64,000 nt of DNA, taken from NCBI GenBank assembly GCA_020724465.1, contig DYGX01000004.1, positions 186,001 to 250,000 of the forward strand, given 5' to 3'. The notes under the pieces are model-generated. The model did no database searches, was not told the origin of the DNA, and saw nothing but the letters and a program-made list of their open reading frames with translations. The DNA comes from Thermoflexus sp. GTDB taxonomy: Bacteria > Chloroflexota > Anaerolineae > Aggregatilineales > Aggregatilineaceae. Positions 18,036 through 26,794 of this stretch are shown piece after piece. The translations under genes and the position numbers were made by a program. Each line of letters begins with the position of its first letter. Position 1 is the stretch's first letter.

Positions 18036-18608
18036 TCAGGCTTGCACTTGATTATAACGAAAACACGTCACCAGATGGTCGTTGACCAGCCCGCACGCCT
18101 GCATGAAGGCATAACAGATCGTCGGCCCCACAAACTGAAATCCTCGCTTCAGCAGGTCCTTGCTCATGGCGCGTGATTCGGGTGTCTCGGCGGGGATCTG
18201 GCGCAGTTCGGTGAACGCGTTCTGGCGCGGGACGCCGCCGACAAACTGCCAGATATAGGCGTCGAACGACCCGAACGCCGCCTGCACGTCGAGGAAGGCG
18301 CGCGCGTTGTGCACCGCGGCGTTGATCTTCAGCCGGTTGCGGATGATGCCCGGATCCGCCAGCAGCGCCGCGATCTTGGCGTCGTCGTAGCGCGCGACAA
18401 TGGCCGGGTCGAAGCCGTCGAAAGCGCGGCGGTAGTTCTCGCGGCGCTTGAGGATGGTGCTCCAGCTCAGCCCTGCCTGCGCCCCCTCCAGAATCAGCAT
18501 CTCAAACAACTTGCGATCGTCGTGCTCCGGGACGCCCCACTCCTCGTCGTGATAGGCAACGTATAGCGGATCGCCGGTTCCCCATGCGCAACGCGACAGC
18601 TCGCCCAT
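18036..18608 (-). CDS. tag: DNA-3-methyladenine glycosylase I
   Basis: 190 residues from ATG 18608, with GGAG/GAGG upstream; the in-frame extension to 18692 is not convincing. Tag hallmarks: RCAWGTGDPLYVAYHDEEWG at the N-terminus, EGAQAGLSWSTIL with the base-pocket Glu and Trp, FVGPTICYAFMQACGLVNDH and a final HLVTC; the terminal His/Cys with the N-terminal Cys bind the structural zinc. It removes 3-methyladenine from alkylated DNA for base excision repair. Length matches E. coli Tag (187). It appears to be transcribed with the hypothetical gene downstream (21-bp gap). Confidence 0.95.
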   Translation of the reverse strand: MGELSRCAWGTGDPLYVAYHDEEWGVPEHDDRKLFEMLILEGAQAGLSWSTILKRRENYRRAFDGFDPAIVARYDDAKIAALLADPGIIRNRLKINAAVHNARAFLDVQAAFGSFDAYIWQFVGGVPRQNAFTELRQIPAETPESRAMSKDLLKRGFQFVGPTICYAFMQACGLVNDHLVTCFRYNQVQA

Positions 18609-18676
18609 AGTTCCCTCACTCCTTTCGCGCTCGAAATCACCAGTTGATCGGGCGTGATATAAGACGCACAAACGGA

Positions 18677-18700
18677 ACGGGAGAGCACACACTCTCCCGT
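18677..18700 (-). terminator. Hairpin after the alcohol dehydrogenase family gene
   Basis: Perfect 9-bp stem (ACGGGAGAG, 6-nt loop, CTCTCCCGT) 30 bp past the dehydrogenase stop on the minus strand, followed by TCCGTTTGTG. The T-tract is short, so it may be a weak terminator or a processing hairpin. Confidence 0.6.
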
Positions 18701-18729
18701 TTTCGCTCCGGGCGCGCCCCGTCCGGCGG

Positions 18730-19764
18730 CTAAAGCTCCAGCACGGCCTTGCCGAACAGATCGCCGGCTTCCATGCGCGCCATCGCGGTCCGCACCTCGT
18801 CGAGCGGATACGTCGCGTCGATGACCGCCTTCAGCCTGCCCTTGAACAGCAACCGCATGACGCGTACGTAATCGCGGTGCGGCCCCATCGTGCTGCCCAG
18901 GATCGAAAGGTGCTTGCCAAAGATGAGCCGGTTGTCGATCTCGACCTTCGGGCCGCCGGTGTTGCCCACCGTCACCAGGCGCCCGCCGCGTGCCAGCGCG
19001 CGCAGGCTGTCGTTGTACGTAGGCGCGCCCACGTTGTCCACCACCACGTCGACGCCGCGCTTGGCGGTGAGCTGGTACACCGCGCGCGACCAGCCGCCTT
19101 CCACGTCGCGCAGGATGGTCGCGTCGGCACCCAGCGCCTGCGCCTTCGCCAGCTTGTCCTCGCTGCTGCCCACCACGTAGACGGTGCAGCCGGTCAGCTT
19201 GGCGATCTGCAGGCTGGCCGTGTTGACACCACCCCCCGCGCCGATGATCAGCACCAGCTCGCCGGGGCGCAGGTTGGCGCGCGTGATCAGGCTGTGCCAC
19301 GCCGTCACAAACACCAGCGACGCTGCCGCCGCCTCGGCAAACGAGACGTGATCCGGCAGCGCGATCAGATTGCGGGCGGGGACGGTGATGTACTCCGCGA
19401 AGGTCCCGCTCACATGCTCGCCCATCAGGCGGAAGCGCGCGCAGCGGTTCTCCCATCCGGCGCGGCAAAACTCGCACTCCCCGCACGAAATGGTCGGGTC
19501 GACGGCGACGCGCGCTCCGGCCTCCCAATCCTGCACCGCCTCGCCCAGCGCGTCGATCGTCCCGGCGGCGTCTGCGCCAAGAATGTGCGGCAGGCTGAGC
19601 TTGATGCCCGGCCAGCCATTGCGCACCCAGATGTCCAGGTAGTTCAGCGCAGCAGCCCGGACGCGCAGCCGCACCTCGCCCGGCCCCGGCTCCGGAACGG
19701 GCAGATCGGTCGCAATCGTCACATTCTCGACCGGGCCGTGCTCGCGAATGATGGCTGCTTTCAT
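18730..19764 (-). CDS. Zinc-containing alcohol dehydrogenase/quinone oxidoreductase family protein
   Basis: 344 residues from ATG 19764 (MKAAIIREHGPVENV) with GGGGAGAG about 7 nt upstream. The MDR fold is clear: an N-terminal GroES-like domain with the structural-zinc site CGECEFCRAGWENRC (four Cys), then a Rossmann NAD(P)-binding domain with LVLIIGAGGGVNTASLQIAK, and a C-terminal RLLFKGRLKAVIDATYPL. The usual catalytic-zinc Cys (GxDxxG/GHE region) is replaced by NYLDIWVRNG and there is no GHE, as in quinone-reductase-like or crotonyl-CoA-reductase-like members. It likely reduces an activated double bond or carbonyl with NAD(P)H; the substrate is unknown. Confidence 0.88.
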   Translation of the reverse strand: MKAAIIREHGPVENVTIATDLPVPEPGPGEVRLRVRAAALNYLDIWVRNGWPGIKLSLPHILGADAAGTIDALGEAVQDWEAGARVAVDPTISCGECEFCRAGWENRCARFRLMGEHVSGTFAEYITVPARNLIALPDHVSFAEAAAASLVFVTAWHSLITRANLRPGELVLIIGAGGGVNTASLQIAKLTGCTVYVVGSSEDKLAKAQALGADATILRDVEGGWSRAVYQLTAKRGVDVVVDNVGAPTYNDSLRALARGGRLVTVGNTGGPKVEIDNRLIFGKHLSILGSTMGPHRDYVRVMRLLFKGRLKAVIDATYPLDEVRTAMARMEAGDLFGKAVLEL

Positions 19765-19835
19765 CGTGTTCTCTCCCCTGTTGTTCACATGAGTCCCGCT
19801 CAGACCAGCTTGGCGGCGGCCCCGCTCCGGAGTGG

Positions 19836-20243
19836 TCAGAACCGCACGCGAAACGACAGGCTGTGCGTCTGTTCGCCGTTGAGATACACCTCGGCGCGGT
19901 AGTCGCCCACCCGCCACTGCCGTTCGGGATGCTCCGCACTGAACACCAGCGTGCCGCTGCCGGAGCGCACCACGTCCTCGCCGACGACCCGGTCGGCGCC
20001 GTCTTCGCCCGCGCCCACCTGGACCCACACCACCTTCACCTCGCTGTCGGCGGGCGCGTTCGCCAGCTCGACGATCAGATAGAAGGTATCGTCCGGGCGG
20101 AACGACAGCGTGCGCGTTGCGCCGTCGGGGTCGCGCACCAGGTTCGCCGCCCGGATGTGAGCGGTCGTCACCCGGATACTGCACGCCAGCCCGGCCCCGA
20201 TCAGGGCCAGCGCCGCGATCCACAGCGACCATCGAGCTTTCAT
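19836..20243 (-). CDS. Probable small lipoprotein with beta-sandwich domain
   Basis: 135 residues from ATG 20243 (MKARWSLWIAALALIGAGLAC). The N-terminus is a signal peptide ending in GLAC, close to a lipobox, so Cys21 may be lipidated. The rest is Val/Thr-rich and beta-like (TRTLSFRPDDTFYLIVELAN, VKVVWVQV, GTLVFSAEHPERQWRVGDYR, AEVYLNGEQTHSLSFRV), resembling an Ig-like fold. No enzyme motif is seen. It follows no close upstream gene and ends 71 bp before the dehydrogenase start. Probably a surface-anchored binding or structural protein. Confidence 0.7.
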   Translation of the reverse strand: MKARWSLWIAALALIGAGLACSIRVTTAHIRAANLVRDPDGATRTLSFRPDDTFYLIVELANAPADSEVKVVWVQVGAGEDGADRVVGEDVVRSGSGTLVFSAEHPERQWRVGDYRAEVYLNGEQTHSLSFRVRF

Positions 20244-20401
20244 CGCCTTCCCCTTGCTGCGAGCAGCCACCGATCGGGCTGCGGGTGGCTCTAGCATACT
20301 CAGACGCGGGTGTTTCCGGCAACCTGCCGCCGCGCCTCGCCAGCAGGACGAGCGGCATCAGCGATGCGCCGGTCTGCCGCCCGTGACTTCTGCGCGCGGC
20401 G

Positions 20402-20410
20402 TGTTATGAT
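20402..20410 (+). promoter_or_regulatory. Extended -10 promoter before the SH3b/propeller protein
   Basis: TGTTATGAT: an extended -10 (TG-N) with TATGAT at 20405-20410, 32 bp before the ATG at 20443. No convincing -35. Confidence 0.45.
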
Positions 20411-20442
20411 CGGCCCGCGCTCAACGTGTGGGAGGTTCCGAT

Positions 20443-22026
20443 ATGCTCCACCAGGTCTTGCGCCGGGCGCTGGCGCTGCTGATCCTGGCGTTCGCGCTGA
20501 TGCCGGGGCCGCTTGCCGACCGCGCGCTGGCTCAGGATGCCTGCGCCGGGCTGGTCGAGCCGCGTCTGGCGGCGGGCGGCATGGGCCGCGTCAGCTCGCC
20601 CTACGGCGTCAGCCTCAAGGACCGGCCCAATACCGGCGCCGCCGGGGCGGTCGAGGTGGCGCTGCTGCCGCCCGGCACCGTGTACGTGGTGGTCGATGGC
20701 TTTCGCTGCGCCAACGGCTACCGCTGGTGGCAGGTGCGGCTCTCCAACGGCACCACCGGCTGGGCCGCCGAAGGCGACGCGGCCAATTACTTCCTTGAGC
20801 CGCACATCGCCGGGCTGGACCTGTTTCATCCCACGCCCGACCGCACGCAGATCGCGCATACCTTCGTCCTGCCGGATGGCCGCGCCGAGGTGCGTTCGCC
20901 GTTCCCTGTCGCGCCGGTCGAGGCGACGCCTGCCGATATCTGGCAACCGGTCGAGATCGAGCGGCTCGTTCCGGCGGTCGAGCAGGTCCGCCAGGCGTGC
21001 CCGCAGCGCCTGGAAGGCACGCCCCTTGCCGCGCTGCCGAGCGCCGAAGACGCCCTGCGCCTGCCGCTGCCCCCGCTGGATTACGAAGTCTTTCCCGCGC
21101 CGGACGGCTCGCGCCTGTTGCTGGTCCGCCACCTGCACCTGCTCGTGCCGCGCTGCGACCACGCCCTGCCCGAGCGCATCGGCATCAGCCGCGTGAGCGT
21201 GCTGGACGCGGATGGAACCGAAACCGAGCTGTTCCCCTTCGCGCAGCACAGCTCCATTCCTCCGTCGGAAGACGTTTATGCAGCCGACACGCTCGACGCC
21301 TGGGCGATCTATCTGGACGAGATCGTCTGGTCGCCACATGGCCGCTATATCGCCTTCGTGGCCGCCTACCGCGACACCTGCGGCGAGACGGACTGCTACC
21401 GCTTCCATATGTACGTCGCCAACCTGGAAAGCGGGCAGCTCTACATCCTGGGCGAGGGGCGGCACGTCGCCTGGGCGGACGGCGGCGAGCGGCTCGTCTT
21501 CTTCCGGCTGGTGACCGGCGCGGAAGGCCAGCGGGTCGCGCGCCTGTTCTCCGCCCGGCCCGACGGCACCGACCGCCAGGAAATCTGGCTGCCCGGCGGC
21601 GCTGTGTACGTCTCCGCCACGCAAACGGCGCTCGGCCTGCCCTGGAACGAGAGCGGCACGCGCCTGATGGTCGGCAACGCGGGCGGCACCGACGAGGTGA
21701 TGGTCTTCACCCTGGCAGACAAGAGCTTCACACCGCCCGTAGCCGTCCCGGCGCTGGCGATGCCGCTCAACCGGCTGTCTGTCCATCTGGTCCAGGGAGA
21801 AACGGCGTATCTGTGGACGACCATCCGGGGCGATTTCGTCGTCCAGAATGTGCGCCGGGGCGACGCTGTGCCCCTGGAAAGCGCGCTTGGCCGGACCGGC
21901 GTGCCGCTGAAGTGGGTTAAGCCGTTTGCCAGCGGCGAAACGGTGCTGGCCGCTATGGCCGACGGCAGCGCCTACGTGCTGGACATCGGCGCAGACACGC
22001 TGACGCCGGTTGCGCTTTCCCGGTAG
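20443..22026 (+). CDS. Secreted SH3b-domain / beta-propeller-like protein
   Basis: 527 residues from ATG 20443, with GGGAGG 7 nt upstream; a GTG 15 bp earlier falls on the SD itself. A signal peptide (MLHQVLRRALALLILAFAL...) ends at ALAQDAC. Residues ~35-110 form a bacterial SH3 domain (GVSLKDRPNTGAAG, GYRWWQVRLSNGTTGWAAEG). The rest (about 200-520) has repeated strand motifs like TolB/WD40-type blades (IVWSPHGRYIAFVAAY, HVAWADGGERLVFFRL, LPWNESGTRLMVGNAG), with Cys pairs (DTCGETDCYRF). It probably binds glycans or peptides outside the cell. The next gene starts 7 bp after its stop, so they are co-transcribed. Confidence 0.82.
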   Translation: MLHQVLRRALALLILAFALMPGPLADRALAQDACAGLVEPRLAAGGMGRVSSPYGVSLKDRPNTGAAGAVEVALLPPGTVYVVVDGFRCANGYRWWQVRLSNGTTGWAAEGDAANYFLEPHIAGLDLFHPTPDRTQIAHTFVLPDGRAEVRSPFPVAPVEATPADIWQPVEIERLVPAVEQVRQACPQRLEGTPLAALPSAEDALRLPLPPLDYEVFPAPDGSRLLLVRHLHLLVPRCDHALPERIGISRVSVLDADGTETELFPFAQHSSIPPSEDVYAADTLDAWAIYLDEIVWSPHGRYIAFVAAYRDTCGETDCYRFHMYVANLESGQLYILGEGRHVAWADGGERLVFFRLVTGAEGQRVARLFSARPDGTDRQEIWLPGGAVYVSATQTALGLPWNESGTRLMVGNAGGTDEVMVFTLADKSFTPPVAVPALAMPLNRLSVHLVQGETAYLWTTIRGDFVVQNVRRGDAVPLESALGRTGVPLKWVKPFASGETVLAAMADGSAYVLDIGADTLTPVALSR

Positions 22027-22033
22027 CGCCGGA

Positions 22034-23611
22034 ATGGGCCAACAGCGGGGCACGCTCGCGCTGATGGTGGCGCTGTTGCTGGTGGGGTTTGCCCTGCGCG
22101 CACGGCAGATCACCGCTCTGCCGCTCTATCAGGACGAAACCTATCACCTGCGCCGCGCCCAGGCCGTCATGCGCTTCGCGGACAACCCGATCGCCTACGC
22201 GCACGGCAAGCTGCTGCTCTACTACTGGATCGGCCTGTTCCGCCCCGCCTACACCGAAGCCGGGCTGGCCGCCGCCCGCCTGGGGGTCGCGCTGACGGGG
22301 CTGCTCGCCGCGGCGGGGAGCGCCGCCCTGGCGCGGACGCTATCCGGCAGGGGAGCCGCGCTGCTGGCGCTTGGCTTCGTGGTTTTCGCGCCCTGGGCGC
22401 TGTTCTACGACCGCCTCGCCATGTCGGACACACCCGCGGCGGCGCTGACCGTGCTGGCCGGGTGGTGGACCCTGGCCGCCATCCGCCGACCGACGCACCA
22501 GCGCGGGATCGCGCTCGGCGCGCTGCTGGGGCTGGCACTGCTCGCCAAGCTCTCAACCGCGCCGCTGCTCGGTCTGCCGCCGCTGGCCGCGCTGCTGTTC
22601 GGCGGCGAAGGGCTGCCGCTCCGCGAGCGATGGGCGCGCGCCCGCCCCGCGCTGCTGCCCGCCGTGGCGATTGTGCTGGCGGTCGGCGGGCTATACGCGC
22701 TCGGCGCGCTCGAAAACGCGCTCTCCGGACGCCCGCAAGAACCCTACGACCCGGAGCTGTTCGACGCGGCGCGTGGATGGGGCGGCGCGCGCGATAACCT
22801 GCGGGTGGTGTGGGAAGCGTCCGCCCGCTACCTGAGCCGCCCGCTGGTGATCGCGCTGCCGGTGCTGGCTGCCGCCCTCGTCTGGCGGCGTCCACGCGCC
22901 GGGATCTATCTGCTGGCGTGGCTGCTGGGCCTATCGGTGCCGTTCATCGCCTTCGCTGTCGCGCTCCAGACGCGCTATTTCGTGCCCGCGCTGCCCGTCC
23001 TGGGCGCGATATTCGGCGTCGGGTGGATTGCGCCGGGCAAGCCGGAGCGCCGCCCAACCGCGATCGTCTTGGGCGCGGGGGCGCTGGCGATCTGGGCGCT
23101 GGGCTTCGCGCTGCCCTTCGCCCGCACCCTGAGCGGCGATCCCGCCGCCCTGGATGTGGCCGCCATCGACCGGCGCAACTTCTTCCGCTATACCTCGAAC
23201 GCCTGGGGCACGCGGGAAGCCATCGCCGATCTGGAAGCGAGCGGGAACCGCCTGGCGGGGCGTGTGCCGCTGATCGGCGCCATGCACTACTGCACGCTGC
23301 CCGCTCTCTACATCACGCCCGCGTTCGACTGGACATGCATGGACGCGCGCTTCTCGTTCCTGCCGCAAACGCGCATGCCGGACGATGTGTACGCCTGGCC
23401 CGCCCTGATCGACGCCGTGCGGCGCCAGCCCTTCACCTACCTGCTGACCGACTACCTGCCGCCGGAGCGCGATCCGTCCGACGACGCGCTGGGGTGGGAG
23501 CCGGTCGCCGCCTACCGGCGCCCGCAGGGCGAGCAATGGGTGACGGTCTGGCGCGTCACACTGGTCGATCCAGCGGCGCTGGCCCGCCGCCTGGATGCAC
23601 CGGGCGAGTGA
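22034..23611 (+). CDS. GT39-like membrane glycosyltransferase (paralog 1 of tandem pair)
   Basis: 525 residues from ATG 22034. About eleven membrane helices follow an N-terminal TALPLYQDETYHLRRAQAV loop, whose acidic DE pair is the GT-C catalytic signature. The C-terminal soluble part holds AWGTREAIADLEASGN, then LYITPAFDWTCMDARF. Several stretches match the next gene (HGKLLLYYWIGLF versus HGKLLYYYWLGLF), so the two are tandem paralogs. It starts 7 bp after the SH3b protein with no strong SD, suggesting translational coupling. Probably transfers a sugar from a lipid carrier on the outer membrane face; substrate unknown. Confidence 0.82.
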   Translation: MGQQRGTLALMVALLLVGFALRARQITALPLYQDETYHLRRAQAVMRFADNPIAYAHGKLLLYYWIGLFRPAYTEAGLAAARLGVALTGLLAAAGSAALARTLSGRGAALLALGFVVFAPWALFYDRLAMSDTPAAALTVLAGWWTLAAIRRPTHQRGIALGALLGLALLAKLSTAPLLGLPPLAALLFGGEGLPLRERWARARPALLPAVAIVLAVGGLYALGALENALSGRPQEPYDPELFDAARGWGGARDNLRVVWEASARYLSRPLVIALPVLAAALVWRRPRAGIYLLAWLLGLSVPFIAFAVALQTRYFVPALPVLGAIFGVGWIAPGKPERRPTAIVLGAGALAIWALGFALPFARTLSGDPAALDVAAIDRRNFFRYTSNAWGTREAIADLEASGNRLAGRVPLIGAMHYCTLPALYITPAFDWTCMDARFSFLPQTRMPDDVYAWPALIDAVRRQPFTYLLTDYLPPERDPSDDALGWEPVAAYRRPQGEQWVTVWRVTLVDPAALARRLDAPGE

Positions 23612-23634
23612 CACGCAGAACACACGCTCCCCGC

Positions 23635-23662
23635 TTGACAGCGCCCCGCCCGATGCTATGCT
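23635..23662 (+). promoter_or_regulatory. Sigma-70-type promoter for the second GT39 gene
   Basis: TTGACA (23635-23640), 16-bp spacer, TATGCT (23657-23662) with TG-C before it. The stretch TTGACAGCGCCCC is shared with the pfkA-like promoter at 26710. Transcript start near 23669, about 31 nt before the ATG. Confidence 0.7.
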
Positions 23663-23699
23663 TGCGGCGATATGATCCGCGCACTCTGAAGGAGTCTGC

Positions 23700-25304
23700 A
23701 TGCCGGCCCGCGCTCGCCTCTGGTTGATCACGCTGTTATTGCTCGGCGGCTTCTTCCTGCGCGCCCACCGGCCCGGCGCGCTGCCCGGCTTCGTGGACGA
23801 GCTGAGCCACATCGAGCGCGGCGAGATCATCTACACGCTGGAGCGCAACCCAAGCGAGATCAGCCACGGCAAGCTGCTCTACTACTACTGGTTGGGCCTG
23901 TTCGAAACGTCGCGCGGCGGGGCGCTGGTCACCGCGCGGCTGGCGACGGCGCTGTTCGCGCTGCTCGGCCTGGCGGGGGTGGCAGCGACGGCGCGGGTGT
24001 TGTTCGGGCCGGGCGCGGTGCTGCCCGCGACGGCGTTCTACGCCATCGTCCCCTTCGCGGTGTTCTTCGAGCGCATGGCCCTGGCCGATCCGATGGCGGC
24101 GGCGCTGGGCGCGCTGGCCGCGTGGCACAGTGTTCTGCTGGCGCGCGCGCCGGGCCAGCGCCGCGGGCTGATCACCGGTCTGCTCGCCAACGGCGCCATG
24201 GGCGCCAAGCTGACCGCCGCCCCGGTGCTGGCGCTGCCTGTCCTGGCAGCCGCGATCTTCGGTGACGTGCCCTGGCCAGACCGCAGGCGCGCCAGCCTGA
24301 GCATCTACGCCAAAGCCCTGTGGCGCCGCTATGAGTCCGCCTGGCGCCCGATCGGGCTGATCTTCGCCGCCGGATGGGCGCTCTTCGCCGCGATGGCGCT
24401 CGTGGCGCTGGTACGCGGCGGGCATCCGATTCTGCTCGACACCTATCTGACCGAAGCCAGCGCCCAGCCCGAAGACGTGCTGGATAAGCTCGGCGGGCTG
24501 GCCGGACGGGTCGAGCTGCTGCTGACACCCGGTATGGCGCTCGTGGTGCTGGCGCTGACCGGGCTGGCGCTCTGGTGGCGCCCGTCCGCTGCGCTCTACA
24601 CGCTGGCGTGGCTGGCGCTGCTGTGGGGGCCAAGCACGCTGCTCGCCAGCAGCCTGCAAACGCGCTATCTGGTGGCGGGCGTCCCGGCGGTGGCGGTGCT
24701 GGTCGGCGGGGGGATTGCGGCGCTCGGCCAGGCGCCGGCGCTCCGCCGGCGACCCCGAACAACCACCCTGGCGCGCGGCGCGGCGACGATTGCGCTCGGC
24801 GTGTGGGCGGTGGCCTTCGCCCTGCCGTTCGGCTGGCGCGCCAGCAGCGACCCCGCCGCCCTGACTCTGCCTCGCCGCGACACCTACGATTATTTCTGGG
24901 GATCGTTCAACACCTGGGGCACGCGCGAAGCGCTGGCTTATCTGTCCGCGCACGGCGAGCCGGCGCAGGGGCGCGTCCCGGCGGTCGGCGTGCTGCAACT
25001 CTGCCCGCTGGCGACGCTCTATGTGACCCCCGCGCTCGATTGGACGTGTCACGACTATTACCGTCTCGGCGCCGAGGTAGCCTTTGACCCGGCACGCTGG
25101 GACTTCGTGCGCCAGCGGCTCGACACGACACCGTGGCTGTATGTCGTCACCGAGTTCTCGGAAATCGTATCGCCGGACAACCCGCCCTCGCGCCTGGGAG
25201 AGCGGTGGGACCCGGTGTTCAGCTTCGCCAAACCGCACGGCGAGCGGGTGATCAGCGTCTGGCGCGTGACGGCGGCAGCAGAAGCCCGCTCCGCGCCGGG
25301 GTGA
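23700..25304 (+). CDS. GT39-like membrane glycosyltransferase (paralog 2 of tandem pair)
   Basis: 534 residues; ATG 23700 has AAGGAG 7 nt upstream. An N-terminal helix is followed by LPGFVDELSHIERGEII with the acidic DE pair of GT-C enzymes, then about ten helices and a soluble C-terminal part with FNTWGTREALAYLSAHGE and LYVTPALDWTCHDYYR. These match the preceding gene block for block, including the Thr-Pro-Ala-x-Asp-Trp-Thr-Cys motif. It has its own promoter in the 88-bp gap, so the copies can be regulated apart. Likely a cell-surface glycan enzyme; substrate unknown. Confidence 0.82.
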   Translation: MPARARLWLITLLLLGGFFLRAHRPGALPGFVDELSHIERGEIIYTLERNPSEISHGKLLYYYWLGLFETSRGGALVTARLATALFALLGLAGVAATARVLFGPGAVLPATAFYAIVPFAVFFERMALADPMAAALGALAAWHSVLLARAPGQRRGLITGLLANGAMGAKLTAAPVLALPVLAAAIFGDVPWPDRRRASLSIYAKALWRRYESAWRPIGLIFAAGWALFAAMALVALVRGGHPILLDTYLTEASAQPEDVLDKLGGLAGRVELLLTPGMALVVLALTGLALWWRPSAALYTLAWLALLWGPSTLLASSLQTRYLVAGVPAVAVLVGGGIAALGQAPALRRRPRTTTLARGAATIALGVWAVAFALPFGWRASSDPAALTLPRRDTYDYFWGSFNTWGTREALAYLSAHGEPAQGRVPAVGVLQLCPLATLYVTPALDWTCHDYYRLGAEVAFDPARWDFVRQRLDTTPWLYVVTEFSEIVSPDNPPSRLGERWDPVFSFAKPHGERVISVWRVTAAAEARSAPG

Positions 25305-25308
25305 GAAG

Positions 25309-25338
25309 TTGTCGCGACGCGCTAAAGTGAAGCATAAT
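25309..25338 (+). promoter_or_regulatory. Promoter for the TPR/proline-rich protein
   Basis: TTGTCG (25309-25314), 18-bp spacer, CATAAT (25333-25338); about 60 nt leader before ATG 25406. Confidence 0.5.
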
Positions 25339-25405
25339 GCACGGTGCCGCTGCGGTGACGTCCCCACTGCGGCGCGCGTGAAGGGATACAGGCAGGAGAC
25401 GTGAG

Positions 25406-26617
25406 ATGGCCTCTCTACTGCACGAAGCGGTTCAGCATGCTCAGGCTGGTAACCGTGCGGAAGCGCGCCGCCTGCTGTGGCAGGTCGTCCAGAGCGAGCC
25501 GAACAACGAGATCGCGTGGCTGTGGCTGGCGTCGGTCGCCGCCGATCTGCCCGAATACGAGCGCGCGCTGACGGAAGTCCTGCGCATCAACCCCACCAAC
25601 CAGCAGGCGCGCCAGCTTCTCGCCCAGTTCCGCGAGCAGTACGGGACGGTCATGCCGGCGGCGCAGCCAGCTCCCACGCCCTACACGCCACAGCCGGCGC
25701 CGCAGACGCCCCCGCCGGGTTACTACCCGCCGGTCCAGCCGCAGCCGCCCGCGTATGGCTATCCCGCAGCGCCGGGCGGCTACGCGCCAGAGCAGCCCGC
25801 CCCGTCGCAGCCCGCGCCGCCCGCGCCCGCCCCTGCCGCGCGCGGACCGCGTTTTCCGGGCTGCCTGCTGCCGATGGGCTGCGGCTGCGGCGGGGGATGC
25901 CTGCGCGGCTGCCTGATCACGCTCTTCGTGTTTGTAATCCTGCCCGCCGTCGCGTGCGGCGTGCTCAGCTACGCCCGCTTCAGCCTCGGCCCGCTCGACT
26001 GGATCGCCACTTACCTGCCGGGCGACCTGGGGCGCAAGGATGTGTCGTTTACCCTGACGGCGGGCGCCGGCCAGCCCGACCAGTACGACGTCTCTGTAAC
26101 CGTCCCGCGAAGCTGGTTCCCCGCCGTCGAGCAGAATCGCTGGTGGCGCTCCCTGCGCGACCTGGGCGACGATTTTCTGCCGCTGGAAGAAGCCGGCGCA
26201 AGCTGGCGCGACCTGGAAGCTGACCTGACAACGGCCACCACCGACACGGTGATCCGCATTGTGGAGACCAACCCCGAACGGTTGATCACCGGCGGCGCTC
26301 CGAGCGTGCTGTCCTACGAAGGGCTGGAGAGCGCCAACACGGCGTGCAGCGCGGTGGAAGGCAGCCTGCCCCCCGGCGGCTCGGTGGTGCGGCGCGGGTC
26401 GCTGTGCGGCGCGCGGGCAGATACCACCCAGCCGGTCGAAGGGAACATCCTTCAGAACTTCGCCCCACCCACGCAGACCCGCTTCATCACCTTCACCGTC
26501 CCGGTCGAGGAAGGCCGCGTCGCGCGCTGGGGGATCGAGCTGCCCGCCGATCTCTACGCCGACTTCGAGGGTGACATCGCGCGCATCCTGGAAACCGCCG
26601 AGGTCACCCGGCGCTAG
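25406..26617 (+). CDS. TPR-like, proline-rich, single-pass membrane protein
   Basis: 403 residues; AGGAG lies 8 nt before ATG 25406. Residues ~1-75 are two TPR-like helical repeats (AQAGNRAEARRLLWQVVQSE, then PEYERALTEVLRINPTNQQA). About 85-150 is a Pro/Tyr/Gln-rich linker (PPPGYYPPVQPQPP). A Cys/Gly-rich patch (GCLLPMGCGCGGGCLRGC) leads into one membrane helix (LITLFVFVILPAVACGVLSY). The ~220-residue outer domain has repeated strands but no motif known to me. TPR plus linker suggests assembly with partner proteins on the inner face. The Cys cluster just before the helix could be acylated or bind metal; this is inference. Confidence 0.75.
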   Translation: MASLLHEAVQHAQAGNRAEARRLLWQVVQSEPNNEIAWLWLASVAADLPEYERALTEVLRINPTNQQARQLLAQFREQYGTVMPAAQPAPTPYTPQPAPQTPPPGYYPPVQPQPPAYGYPAAPGGYAPEQPAPSQPAPPAPAPAARGPRFPGCLLPMGCGCGGGCLRGCLITLFVFVILPAVACGVLSYARFSLGPLDWIATYLPGDLGRKDVSFTLTAGAGQPDQYDVSVTVPRSWFPAVEQNRWWRSLRDLGDDFLPLEEAGASWRDLEADLTTATTDTVIRIVETNPERLITGGAPSVLSYEGLESANTACSAVEGSLPPGGSVVRRGSLCGARADTTQPVEGNILQNFAPPTQTRFITFTVPVEEGRVARWGIELPADLYADFEGDIARILETAEVTRR

Positions 26618-26663
26618 CCCACACGGCACGCGCCCATGTCCGCTCATCATGCCCGGACTCCAC

Positions 26664-26691
26664 CGCCCCAGGCCCGCGCGGACCTGGGGCG
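26664..26691 (+). terminator. Hairpin terminator after the TPR protein gene
   Basis: 9-bp stem (CGCCCCAGG / CCTGGGGCG, 10-nt GC-rich loop) 47 bp past the stop, followed by TCTCGTC rather than a clean T-tract. Confidence 0.55.
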
Positions 26692-26709
26692 TCTCGTCGG
26701 GTCACCCAA

Positions 26710-26738
26710 TTGACAGCGCCCCCTGACCGATGTATAAA
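26710..26738 (+). promoter_or_regulatory. Strong sigma-70-type promoter for phosphofructokinase 1
   Basis: Perfect TTGACA (26710-26715), 17-bp spacer, TATAAA (26733-26738). Predicted start near 26745 gives a ~50-nt leader with AAGGAG before ATG 26795. Confidence 0.85.
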
Positions 26739-26794
26739 CCAGCCGGGTAAATTCCAACTGAGCGCAGTTCTACTCGCTCAAGGAGAGCACGACT

